Shown: in pieces, positions 29,681 to 39,283 of the stretch
How positions within the stretch are numbered: position 1 is the first letter of the stretch
Layout: every line of letters begins with the position of its first letter
Assembly (NCBI RefSeq): GCF_000328475.2
Contig: NC_026482.1
Coordinates: 1,240,001 to 1,304,000 of the forward strand
Direction: 5' to 3'
Length of the DNA stretch: 64,000 nt
Source of the DNA: Mycosarcoma maydis
Taxonomy: Eukaryota; Basidiomycota; Ustilaginomycetes; Ustilaginales
Program-made: the position numbers and the translations under genes
The notes under the pieces: generated by a model
What the model saw: the letters and a program-made list of their open reading frames with translations, nothing else
The model's database searches: none
What the model was told of the DNA's origin: nothing

Positions 29681-31844
29681 GCTCACTCGCCACTCGTTGA
29701 GGATCTATCCCATGACATGAAGGTGTCTCTGCTTTGCTGCCACCCTGTGTGCAGTTACGCGTGTACTGTATAGATCGATGGCTCGTTCCGTCGTAAAACC
29801 CATCAAGATTCATTTCCCTTGGCAAAACGCCATGTGTGACTGTGCTGGTTAAATCGTCAGACTGTGAGACACTGTTGTCTCTGTGGCCAAGCACCAAGTG
29901 GATGTGAACATAACGGAGCCAGTGAGTTCTCACTTGTTCCAGGTAGGGGCAAATTTCGATGATTGAATTGAGCAAGCCATGCCGGCCAGCCTCTGTGGGT
30001 ACGTTGTTGTCTGTCAGGGTAAATATCCGACATGCACAACAGAATCGTGGATTAACTAGCTAGTTAACTAGTCACGAGTGTGGGCGGACAGGTTTGACTG
30101 AGTTTCATTTACAAGGCTTGTACAACCAACCAAATCTGAATCAATGAATGGCGCCTTGGCAGCACGACAACGCTGCTGGCAGTCACGAGTCTCACTCGTG
30201 ACTCACGATTATCCCCTTGACGCGCCGTTGAAGACTTGAATACCTCCTCATTTTGGCTTTGGCTGAAGCAGTCACAGAGTGTAAATCTTGACTGTAGCTT
30301 GTGCCGTTCTGTGCGGTACCTGTGCGAGCCTCGAGCTTAGAACAGCGTAGTCACAGAATGCCGGAGGCATTATACGACTCACGACTGCCAAGCTTGGAAA
30401 GACGGTTTGGCGATTAAGTTGTGTTAATCGTGAATCACGAATCGTGAATTGCTTGAGAGGAGCCTGAATCACCACGCTCCAATCGTGAATCGTGAATGAT
30501 GCCGCGTGCTGCTCATCTCGCGTAAGACGCTTTTGTGACAGATCTGCGACGGCGAATCAGGAAATCAGCCTTACCGCACGTTGGCTGGTGAGCGGGTCGC
30601 GACACTCACGACTTTAGGCGCTGCATGAGAGAAATTCACGATCATTGGCTTCGATTTAACTTGGAGCAGTTCGTGGCTATATTTGGGTGCAGCCCGCTCG
30701 GTGCTCCACGCTCAGCACAAGGTTCTGTGCCGCCGCTAAGTCACAACTCGGGCCTGTCTATACAAATTCAACACACATCGTGGCTAAGCACGAAGCAGGA
30801 AATACCCCAGCTTCCCTGTCGCCGACAGCGCGCGTAGGCGATTCGCGTGTGATTTTCGCTATTCGCTATTCGTGATTCGTAATTCTGTGCGTCTCTGCAA
30901 AGTCCGCCCGCCGCCTGTGAACGACTTGGCGAGCGGCGACAAAACCATGAGAGCTGTTGAAAGTGTCCAGTTCTCGGTTGGGTTGATTGTCGGATAGGCC
31001 ATCTTCAAACTTTGCCTAACCGTATTCCTTGGTTGGCGCCTTTCATCCGCGTCAGCGTCTGGTCTCGGATCCACCGACTTAGCGTTGTCGCCTCTGTTCT
31101 CGATCTTGCGCTTTTGGCTGTCCCGCTTCCTACACTCAACCTCCCAACACAACTTGACCGGAACGAATCCAGCTTATTGTCGCGACTCGCTGTGTCGACG
31201 CTGTGTCTCGAGCATAACTTCTTCCACGCAGGAACGGTGCTTGTACACTAGCTCTCTTCGATCGTCGGCTCGACTCGAGGGCTCAATCTGTCAATCTGCC
31301 GTTGTCGTTATTGTACGCATCCTTCCGACCAGCCGATCTCACAGCCGTCTCACTTGCATTTCATATCGTTGACTGCCAATGAAGAAGTCGTCGTGCAACT
31401 AGAGCAAGCCTCGTATTGCGGCGTGTGCATGCACAGCAAGGCGGCCGAGTCTCACGAACACAGATCAAGCGCAACTTCAGCCCCCTTGACCTTCATCTTT
31501 GGGAGCTGCCGTTTCATTTCGTCGGTCCTCGTGCTTTCGTCCTCACGCCAAGAAGTCGCCCTGTCACCGGTGACGCCGCTATTGCCCACGCTCTCGTTGA
31601 TTTCGCGCTGAGGTGCACGGACTGCTGCAGTGCAGCATCCTACGAAACCGTCTCAGAGAAGCTGCTGAGACGCGATCGGGTCGCATCCTGCGACTTTTAT
31701 ATCTGCGTCAGGAGCGAGGTGGAAGGCATCGTCGAGACCCACCCACTAGTTGCGTTTGGTGGAGTGGATTGTGAACTCTGGATCCTCGAAATTCGCAGGG
31801 CATTGTCTCCCAGCTCCTTGTGGTCTGCTTCTTCCTGACCTATT
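29681..31844. other. Intergenic region upstream of Zn2Cys6 factor
   Basis: This 2.2 kb region holds the LPD1 3' UTR and the promoter and long leader of the transcription factor. It contains a perfect 16-bp palindrome (30052-30067) and TCGTGA-type motifs (about 30180-30210 and 30420-30500). ATG triplets also occur, including a possible 60-codon upstream frame at 31429-31611, so the factor may have a long uORF-bearing leader. No protein family is recognised here. Confidence 0.5.
30052..30067. repeat. Perfect 16-bp palindrome
   Basis: TTAACTAGCTAGTTAA reads the same on both strands. It is flanked by a further ACTAGT, and a TCACGAGT motif follows. Confidence 0.9.
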
Positions 31845-34800
31845 ATGGCGTCGTCCGAATCACCTCAATCGCCATCGGCGGACATGGACCAAGACGAGAA
31901 GCCGCGCGTATTTGTCGACGGACCCGGAGGCGCCGATACCAAACAGGGTGCCAAGATTGCCTGTCTCGAGTGTCGTTCGGCCAAAATCAAGTGCTCTGCC
32001 CCCACCGACGGCCAGGTTCCGTGCAAACGTTGCGTCAAACATCAGAAAGAGTGTCTCTTTGAAAAGCACAAACGCGGTCGAAAGCCAAACAAGCGCTTTT
32101 CGGTGCCTTCCGATCTGCGAGGAGCGACAAGCCACAGTAGTGAAGCCGACTCGTTTGATCATTCCAACCGGCCCACCTCTTCAGGCGGCAGATCTGACTC
32201 GCATCATTCCACTTCGCTTCACAAGCAGCAGCAGAGCTCGCGGAACGGCCGTGGCACACCCGACAAGGCTCAGCACAAGCATCTTGATTCCACTTTTAGC
32301 TTCAGTGAAGCGGGCGGTGCCAACCGCCAACTCTTTGCTGACACAAATTGGAAACCCAGCAACAGCGGTGGGTTTGGTCCGGCGGCTGTTGCGAGAGGTG
32401 CGCCACCACTGCACTATCCGGACGACCGCTTTCACAGCACGTTGGACAAGTATCCCAACGGAGGTGTTTCGACATCCATCTCAGCGCCTTCCACTTTAGC
32501 GCATTCTGCCATGCCGTACGGCTACACACAGTCTATACTTCACCCACAACCGCTGCATCCGCAACCGCATCAACATCATCAGCACCAGCACCAATTCTCG
32601 CATCAACATCAACACCCGCACCAGCAGCCTCAGTCGCATCAACATCAGCACCAGCCGCATCAGCATCAGCACCAACATCCGCACCAGCCGTCAGCCTATT
32701 CACATGGGCGACACGGCTCAGATCATCCCAGTCCTGGCCGCTGGCGCGATCGTCCACAATCCCAAGCTGCTTCATCTCCTCACAGTTCCCACTCTGGCGT
32801 AGCGTCTGGAAAACAGCACGATGGATTTCCCCATGGCCGAAATCGACCTTACCCTCACAATGCGCCTGTACCAAGCCATAGCTATACACACTGGGACATT
32901 CAGCTTGGATCCGAGAGGAATCACAAGAGCACATTGGAGCTCTCGCCATCCAGGCGCACTGACTCTTCCACGACCCAGAATCAGCAGTCGCACAATTCAA
33001 TCTCGCAACACACCAACAGTACCGACAACAGCAGCTCACAAAAGCTCAAATCATTGCATGAGCAACGAAGCACATCCAAGGGTCGAGTGCAGCGTCGCGA
33101 CGGTCCAGTATCTCATCACCAGCGACCCTCTAGTCGGGGCGGTGTGTACGAGCAAGACGCAGACGAGGAAGACGAAGACGAGCAGGATGAACTCGAGGAC
33201 GACGCCGATGCGACGCGCGAGGAGCACGACTATGTGCTTTCCAATCCGCTCAAGCTGCTTGCACAGGCGTCCGACGCAGCTGCTGCTCGCATCGAAGGCG
33301 GACGCGTCGGGCCCGGCAGTCGAAGCTCCCTGGCAGCAGTCGAAACCATGGGTCTGCTGCATCCCACTCTGCCGTCCAATCGCATGGCGGTCAGCGCCGC
33401 TGTCAACCTCACTGGCCTCGGCCGTCCGCTCTATGGACGGAGGGAGGACGACTCCGCACGCAGTCAACGCGGCTGGCCCTCGAACCGCATGTTGCCTCCC
33501 TTACTCAACACCAGTCGCGGTGTGCATCCAACCGATGAAAGCAGTCCACACGCCTCATCTCGCGGCGCGCCTGCCTTCTTGAAGGATACCATGCGATCAA
33601 AGTCGTTCCCCGAGGGCGAACTACCAAAGCTCGAAGCTACCAGTGCAACAGAAGAGTCCGAGTATGCTGTCGCAGCTGCTGGGGGCTCTGCCACCAGTTC
33701 AGCCTCTGTGAACAAGGGCATCTCGGGCGTACCTCTAGGCCGATCCAACGTTCTCACCCCATCCACTCTGGATCACGAAGCTTGGGAATACCGCGAAGGA
33801 AAAGCACAAGCACGGCGTGGCTATGCTTCCAGTCCAGGCGGTATTAGTGCCGACGCTGTCACCACAGGCAGCAGCGTCTCTGCTGGCGTTGCCAACGGCC
33901 AAAAGCAGGGTGCCATCCCGGGCATCAATGGAGCATCGCCTGGCGAGATCATCGAGTCCCCTGCTGATGAGGTCACGACGGCGATGCTGGGCAAACGCAA
34001 GCGTGGACGCTCTCGTGCCACCCGCGGAGGAGGCTTTTCTGCCCGTCGCAGGAGGCTCGCCGAATGGGACACAGATGCAGAGACAGGAGAGGCTGCAGAT
34101 GAGGAACCCTTCGCCGACCCTACCAAGAGCAAGCAGGTGATAATTGCAATAGCGTCAAAGCCCAACGATGCAAGTGGCGTCACCTCAGGCGGTGAGAGCG
34201 AAGCGGGTGCCTCGCGCAAGGGCTACTTCAACTTGAGTCTCTTTCACAGCAAGAACGATGATACCGATGGCTTGGATCCGGTCGAACTCGGCTTGGTCGA
34301 GCTCAAGGAGCTGGAAAGGCTCTTCGATATTTTCTTTGCGCGCATCAATCCGGTCTTGGATCTCTTTGACCCATTCCTTCACAGCGTTGCGTTTGTGCGC
34401 ATGCGCTCTGCTTTTCTCACAACGGTCATCTCGAGCATGGCAGCACGCTTTTCCGATACGCCGCAGGACGCTAAGCTCGCATCGACACTGGATAAGCACT
34501 GGCAAGAAAAGCTGCTTCCAATGATCTTGCTGGGAGGGTACAAGAGTGTAGAAATCAGTCAAGCGTTCTTGATTCTGACCACGTACAGCCGACCCACCAA
34601 CCGGCTTGTTGATGATCGCTCATGGCAGTATCTGGGATTTGCGATTCGCACTGCCACCGAGGTTGGCGTCAACCGCAAAGTTACGCCTAGCGAGAATTTG
34701 CTTGGCAATGAGCAGGTGGCTCGCCGCGTTCGAAATAGAGAGAGGCTTTGGTTCAATTTGTTCCTCTATGATCGAACCTTGAGCGCCCAGACCGGCCGAC

Positions 34801-36530
34801 CTTGGACCATCTCAGAGGACCGCATGATTGTGCAGAGCTCCATGTGGCATCGCCAAGATTTTGCACTGCCCGAGGACGTTTCGTTGGTCAGCTTGATCAA
34901 GTTGCGCCGTATCACGGCTCAACATACCGAGGCCTTCGATACCTACCTTACCAGCCCGGACCGATTTGACGAGACGCAGACGGCGACAGCGCTCGGTGTG
35001 GGTGGACAGAGCATGTTCGACCGCCGCCTTGCTGGTCTCGAGTTTTTCCGCAAGAACGCCAATGCCGACCTTGAAAAATGGAAGGAGACCTGGTGCATCA
35101 ATACTGAGGACAAGATTAAGGAGGTCGATACGAGCGCCGCAGCTGGCAAGTACTTGGTCCGATGGGCGCCGACGGCCAAGCTGTTTTACTACCATTCCCG
35201 GCTATTGATCAATTCGCTGGTGCTGGGCGCTACCGAGCAATATGAGGGCTTCCTTTCTGGGTCTTCGGTCTCAGTCGACTGTTGGACGTCAGCCATCTCG
35301 CTCATCGACACGGTGCTCAACGATTTTTCAGAGGAAGCGTTGGTGACATGGTCGAACGATCGAGTGGTCATGGCGGTTTATGCTGCTGTTTCAGCCGTCC
35401 GTATGACGAACATGAAGCACAAGTACGCCTTTGCCGACAAAGAGACGTTGTTGGCGCTGGTACGCCGTCTGGCGACCAGCATGACGATTGCGGGAAAGAC
35501 ACCACGACATCGTAACGGCTCCGCTACGCCGTATGGTCGGTACCTCAAGTCTGTCTTGGGCGCTTTCGAGCCCGAAAACCGTGCTGTCGCGGTGACGACA
35601 CAGAGTAGCTCGACTGCGACGGCACAGACTCCGGGCAAGGATAGCGAACAGGCGACTTCGATCACGACGAGTAGTCTTGCGCCCGGTGACAGTTGCTCTG
35701 CTGCTGCCACTCCATCCGCTGCGGTTGCGGCGGAAGGAGCAGCGATTGCAGTGGGATCTAGGCAGGTTGCCGAGGGTTCTGGCGATGCAGCAACTGTGGA
35801 TGCAACAGGTGGAGGTGTGGCGCAGGATGACTTGATTTTAGGTGCTGCAACGACAAAGGGAGACGGAGATGCTGACACGGGTAACGGTAATGCAGGTGTG
35901 GTCGTGAAGACAGAAAATGTGACCAATGGTCTAGTTGCGGCCAAGCCATTGACGCAGGTGCCGTTGATTGTCGCTGATGGTAACAGCATGGATTTGGACA
36001 TTTCGGCGGCTGCTTCGCAGCTAGCAGCTGTGGATTCGAGTCTCGAAGCTCAGGGTGGAATGGAAAAGCTGCTCACACAGATGCCGATTGATGGTGTGGC
36101 TGTAGCTGCCAATGCAGCGGGCATGCTGACGCCCGCTGGCGGAGCAACGGTGAGCGACATGGGTTGGCCTGTTGGAACCTCTAGACCAGCTTCGTCGTCG
36201 CTCTCATCGTCAGGTGGAGGCGAGACAGCGAATCTGCTTACTGCACCAGCGTCGAACCTTTTGCTCGGCTCCTCGATCTCAACAGCCGCATTAGGAGCAA
36301 GCGACGCCACGTCGGCGGGTTCGGACGCTGACGCTGTGGTAGCAGCCGTCGCAGCAGCGGCGATGCCTGATATAGTGGATGACCCAGAGTCGCTCGAACG
36401 CATGTGGAACTACATGACGTCGTTCGAGCACACATCCTTCTGGCAGCCCCAGAGCACGTGGAATCTCACTGGGACGGCACAGGGTCAAGGTCAACAGGGT
36501 CAGCATGGGGGCGCGAGCGGGCATTCGTGA
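31845..36530 (+). CDS. Large Zn2Cys6 transcription factor with fungal-trans domain
   Basis: This is a 1,561-residue protein. The Zn2Cys6 cluster sits at the N-terminus with Cys40, 43, 50, 60, 63 and 70 (spacing 2-6-9-2-6), followed by a basic KHKRGRKPNKRF linker that also serves as a nuclear signal. Residues about 230-285 are a His/Gln run (CAT/CAG codons). Acidic and basic disordered stretches follow, including 'LGKRKRGRSRATRGG' near 720. A fungal-specific transcription factor domain lies at about 810-1180, with 'QAFLILTTYSRPTNRLVDDR', 'FAIRTATEVGVNRK' and RNRERLWFNLFLYDR. The C-terminal 350 residues are Ala/Ser/Thr/Gly-rich. It is expected to be a DNA-binding regulator in the nucleus. Its targets cannot be read, and a permease or metabolic pathway regulator is plausible. 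Its stop codon lies inside a TTCGTGA repeat. Confidence 0.9.
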   Translation: MASSESPQSPSADMDQDEKPRVFVDGPGGADTKQGAKIACLECRSAKIKCSAPTDGQVPCKRCVKHQKECLFEKHKRGRKPNKRFSVPSDLRGATSHSSEADSFDHSNRPTSSGGRSDSHHSTSLHKQQQSSRNGRGTPDKAQHKHLDSTFSFSEAGGANRQLFADTNWKPSNSGGFGPAAVARGAPPLHYPDDRFHSTLDKYPNGGVSTSISAPSTLAHSAMPYGYTQSILHPQPLHPQPHQHHQHQHQFSHQHQHPHQQPQSHQHQHQPHQHQHQHPHQPSAYSHGRHGSDHPSPGRWRDRPQSQAASSPHSSHSGVASGKQHDGFPHGRNRPYPHNAPVPSHSYTHWDIQLGSERNHKSTLELSPSRRTDSSTTQNQQSHNSISQHTNSTDNSSSQKLKSLHEQRSTSKGRVQRRDGPVSHHQRPSSRGGVYEQDADEEDEDEQDELEDDADATREEHDYVLSNPLKLLAQASDAAAARIEGGRVGPGSRSSLAAVETMGLLHPTLPSNRMAVSAAVNLTGLGRPLYGRREDDSARSQRGWPSNRMLPPLLNTSRGVHPTDESSPHASSRGAPAFLKDTMRSKSFPEGELPKLEATSATEESEYAVAAAGGSATSSASVNKGISGVPLGRSNVLTPSTLDHEAWEYREGKAQARRGYASSPGGISADAVTTGSSVSAGVANGQKQGAIPGINGASPGEIIESPADEVTTAMLGKRKRGRSRATRGGGFSARRRRLAEWDTDAETGEAADEEPFADPTKSKQVIIAIASKPNDASGVTSGGESEAGASRKGYFNLSLFHSKNDDTDGLDPVELGLVELKELERLFDIFFARINPVLDLFDPFLHSVAFVRMRSAFLTTVISSMAARFSDTPQDAKLASTLDKHWQEKLLPMILLGGYKSVEISQAFLILTTYSRPTNRLVDDRSWQYLGFAIRTATEVGVNRKVTPSENLLGNEQVARRVRNRERLWFNLFLYDRTLSAQTGRPWTISEDRMIVQSSMWHRQDFALPEDVSLVSLIKLRRITAQHTEAFDTYLTSPDRFDETQTATALGVGGQSMFDRRLAGLEFFRKNANADLEKWKETWCINTEDKIKEVDTSAAAGKYLVRWAPTAKLFYYHSRLLINSLVLGATEQYEGFLSGSSVSVDCWTSAISLIDTVLNDFSEEALVTWSNDRVVMAVYAAVSAVRMTNMKHKYAFADKETLLALVRRLATSMTIAGKTPRHRNGSATPYGRYLKSVLGAFEPENRAVAVTTQSSSTATAQTPGKDSEQATSITTSSLAPGDSCSAAATPSAAVAAEGAAIAVGSRQVAEGSGDAATVDATGGGVAQDDLILGAATTKGDGDADTGNGNAGVVVKTENVTNGLVAAKPLTQVPLIVADGNSMDLDISAAASQLAAVDSSLEAQGGMEKLLTQMPIDGVAVAANAAGMLTPAGGATVSDMGWPVGTSRPASSSLSSSGGGETANLLTAPASNLLLGSSISTAALGASDATSAGSDADAVVAAVAAAAMPDIVDDPESLERMWNYMTSFEHTSFWQPQSTWNLTGTAQGQGQQGQHGGASGHS
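32535..32700 (+). repeat. His/Gln-coding CAT/CAG/CAC low-complexity tract
   Basis: Imperfect trinucleotide repeats (CATCAG, CACCAG) encode a run of mixed His and Gln inside the Zn2Cys6 factor. The unit length keeps frame on expansion. Confidence 0.85.
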
Positions 36531-37254
36531 TTCGTGATTGATACGTTCGGCATCTGCATCGATGGAATACTTTCACGTTTCGTGGTTTCACGTTTTGGAT
36601 CGCACAAAGTCTTGCTGTCGAGGTAATGGAGGTCTGTTGATTTCTTTTAACTACATAGTTGTACCGATGCCCATCGCGATGGCCGGCGTGATGCGAGCCG
36701 AAACGCCGCTGAGTCGTCCTACAGTTTTTCCCAGTCAGCGTCGCGCGCACGAGGTCTCTGTTGTGTGTGTTTGTGGTGGGCAAGGTTCGAACAAAACATA
36801 ACGCAGCGAAAGGAAAACATATACAGTACATTGACGATTGCAATTGCGTACGAAAAGTGAGACAGGAGAGAGCTGCGGAAAGCGTCGGAAGAGAGACGAA
36901 ATCGAGTGTGCTAGTGGCGCGTTGGGCCTAGAACGGTGTTGAGCCCAGGTGCATGGTGGGCCGTTATTGGAATCGAAGCGGCTCTGATCAACGCACCGCG
37001 GTGGAGTGCAACATGCGCTGGATGTCCGCATTGCACAGGAGCTTTTGCAGGCCAAGAGCCGTGGGTGCGGCGGAGCCAGACGACAGGATCCAAGGTCGGG
37101 CAGATCGATCCACACTCGCGACTACTCACACCATTCTGGTAGGGCTCAGTACTTGGAATTTCCAACCGGCACTACGGGCGCTGGTACTACATGAATTACT
37201 GTACGTCAAAGCGAGTTGAATCCAAGGGAGAAATGTGATGTGCAAGCGTGGTGA
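36531..37254. other. Convergent intergenic region TF / otubain
   Basis: It contains the two 3' ends. A TTCGTGATTCGTGATTG run overlaps the left boundary. No gene is supported. Short open frames at 36911-37165 and 36936-37219 are frames on both strands over the same DNA, with no recognisable product. Confidence 0.55.
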
Positions 37255-38295
37255 TTACGCCGAGAGAATCGCAGGGATTTCCGGTTCGGGCGAAGCTGGG
37301 ACGGGCGCCTCTACGAGGAGGTCATAGTGACCTGGACGGAGGAGCATGGTTCCGATCTCGGTGATCTGGCCCCCCTCGACCTCGAAGCGGACGACGTCGC
37401 ATCGATCCGGATGTTCAGCGGCGGATCTGGTGCGCTGCGCGTCGTTGCCGGGTACCGGTATTGATGCGGATGCGCGACAAGTGGGGTCGGATGAGTTCTC
37501 GGTGGACTGGTGCAGTTGTTCGGCGGGGAACTCTTCGTCGAGCGGGGTTTGGGGCGGAGCTTGCTGGGGCGATAGGTAGGCGACGTCGAGCGACACCTTG
37601 AGTGCGCGCGAGAGCGCGGTGATCTGTACGTGATCGGCTTCCTTACCGATGGCTTCCACCTGGTTGGCGCAGAAGCTGGCCATGTCCGGTGGTCCAGCGT
37701 CCGAGCTCGTGTCGAGCGAGAACAGGAAAGGCGTATATTCGTCCGCGTTGAGTTTGAGGAACGCCGACGTCAGCAGTCGCAGATACACGACAATCGAATT
37801 GCTCTGCTCGGGCTCGTTCATCGCTTGCAGAAGCGCGTGTTCGTTGAGCTCCTGCGATTCCGGATCGGTCGAGTACATGCGGTTGAGCAGATTCTTGAGT
37901 GGCTCGTAGAAATCCGTCACCACCTCTTCATCAAACCCGGCGTGCTTCAAGAGTTGCAGCGTCGACTCTACATGCTTTACCGTGAAATGGTGCATCGGTC
38001 GATCCTTCATCATCATGATCTTGTAGATGAACGCGAACGCGAAAGCTCGGTAGAAACAATCACCATCACCCTTGGCGCGTCGCAGCCCGATGAATCCCGC
38101 TTCCTCCTTCAACCACTTGATCTTGCCCAAAAACGCACGATTCGCCGCATACTCTTTTTCCAACACCTCGATCGGCTCGACTGCCGAGATGAGCGCTTGG
38201 TGCGATGTGGACTCGCTCTGCAATTTCGATGCCAGCTCGAGCCGCTGTGCATCGGTAAGCGATTCGAGCTTTGTGTCTGCGTTGATGCCTTCCAT
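37255..38295 (-). CDS. Otubain-type ubiquitin thioesterase (OTUB1-like, peptidase C65)
   Basis: A 346-residue OTU deubiquitinase starting at ATG 38295. The catalytic loop 'GLRRAKGDGDCFYRAFAFAF' gives Asp77 and nucleophile Cys80, matching human OTUB1 Asp88 and Cys91. The C-terminal block 'RPGHYDLLVEAP' supplies the catalytic His323. The region between has the helical insert typical of otubains (LRLLTSAFLKLNADEYTPFL). An insertion of about 40 residues rich in Pro/Ser/Thr lies before the last strands (about 245-295). Otubains remove ubiquitin, with preference for Lys48 links, and can block E2 enzymes. All catalytic residues are present. It lies tandem with the COQ8 gene. Confidence 0.9.
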   Translation of the reverse strand: MEGINADTKLESLTDAQRLELASKLQSESTSHQALISAVEPIEVLEKEYAANRAFLGKIKWLKEEAGFIGLRRAKGDGDCFYRAFAFAFIYKIMMMKDRPMHHFTVKHVESTLQLLKHAGFDEEVVTDFYEPLKNLLNRMYSTDPESQELNEHALLQAMNEPEQSNSIVVYLRLLTSAFLKLNADEYTPFLFSLDTSSDAGPPDMASFCANQVEAIGKEADHVQITALSRALKVSLDVAYLSPQQAPPQTPLDEEFPAEQLHQSTENSSDPTCRASASIPVPGNDAQRTRSAAEHPDRCDVVRFEVEGGQITEIGTMLLRPGHYDLLVEAPVPASPEPEIPAILSA

Positions 38296-38895
38296 GTTGA
38301 CGCTAGACCAGCAGATGGTAAGTGCAGATGCCGAGTCGAGAGTGGCGTGCTGACAAGTTGCTCAAACGTCTCTTGCGCTTGCTCCGACGTCGTGCACTCG
38401 TTCGGACGTGCTTGGCAGATCGAGGATGCGATGGTACGCTGAGCTGCTCGGTGTTTGGCTGAGAGACGATCGTATGCGCTCGTCGTACAGACCAGTATCA
38501 ATGCGTGATGCGGTGCTGGCTGTGTGTATGGTGTGAATGATCCACGATCGGTGGTCTGGCTGATTCGGCTTGTCACTTGAACAACTCGTAACCGAGATGG
38601 AGGAGATCCGTCAAGCAAGATAGTGTATTCATATGGCTCATGCGTTTTCAAAAAGCTCCTCTCAACGTGCAACGCTCACCGCTGCGCTGTGCTGTCGAGC
38701 GTGAGAGTTGTGACAAAACTCGTCAGCCGCCCAAATCTGTAATTCGAGAATTCACCAACAAACATTCAACACCCTCACGCTGCCTGCGTTTCTGCCGAAT
38801 CCGTCTTCTCCAATCGTGAGTCGCGTGTCATGAATCGTGAATCGACTCGAAAGCAGCTCAGCTCAACTCAGTCGTGAGTCGTGAGTATCCACAAT

Positions 38896-38955
38896 TCGTG
38901 ATTCGTTATTCGTTATTCGTTATTCGTGATTTGTGATTTGTGATTTGTGATTTTT
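38896..38955 (+). repeat. 7-bp tandem array, TTCGTTA / TTTGTGA variants
   Basis: About eight degenerate units of the TTCGTGA family. TTCGTTA is repeated three times, then GATTTGT three to four times, showing local homogenisation of variants. Confidence 0.85.
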
Positions 38956-39049
38956 CGCCGTGTCGAATTTCGTGGAAACCGCTCAGCGCTCTGACATCGT
39001 GTGGCCCGTTCGTCTTGTCTTGCTTGATGTGCAAATTCATCATCAGGCA

Positions 39050-39104
39050 TGAATCGTGAATCGTGAATCGTGAATCGTGAATCGTGAATCGTGAATCACG
39101 AATC
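39050..39104 (+). repeat. (GAATCGT)n 7-bp tandem array
   Basis: Seven near-perfect GAATCGT units. It is the reverse-complement register of the (ATTCACG)n array at 13116-13190. Confidence 0.9.
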
Positions 39105-39161
39105 AGACTCGTGACTTACTTCAGACGACTACATCGAGTAAGCTTCAAGTTGTGAATCTAG

Positions 39162-39173
39162 CCCTAACCCTAA
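39162..39173 (-). repeat. Two interstitial TTAGGG-type units
   Basis: CCCTAACCCTAA, two units of the telomere repeat typical of filamentous fungi and basidiomycetes. It is short enough to be chance. Confidence 0.5.
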
Positions 39174-39283
39174 GTTGTATACTTCAATTCTCGACTCGTG
39201 AGTTTCCATAGAGACCATCCACGAACGTGCAAGATGTATTCGTGATTCTTGATTCTTGATTCACTCACGATTCGTGATTGGCT

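Larger units (their letters stand above)
38296..39283. other. Repeat-rich intergenic region otubain / COQ8
   Basis: This is the densest TCGTGA-repeat region in the window. It has TTCGTTA/TTTGTGA tandem units at 38896-38955, a GAATCGT array at 39050-39104, two telomere-type units near 39162-39173, and further motifs at 39240-39280 just after the COQ8 stop. No gene is supported. The otubain promoter must lie in about 38296-38800. Confidence 0.65.

Noticed and set aside
31429..31611. 60-codon ATG frame upstream of the Zn2Cys6 factor
   Set aside because: No family features. Kept only as a possible uORF in the leader, not as a gene.
31750..32499. 249-codon plus-strand frame overlapping the start of the Zn2Cys6 factor
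   Set aside because: It overlaps the Zn2Cys6 coding frame in another phase and has no recognisable domain, whereas the factor's frame carries the full zinc cluster.
36780..36800. GGTTCGAA-like word considered as a tRNA B box
   Set aside because: No matching A box, acceptor stem or anticodon arm could be found around it.
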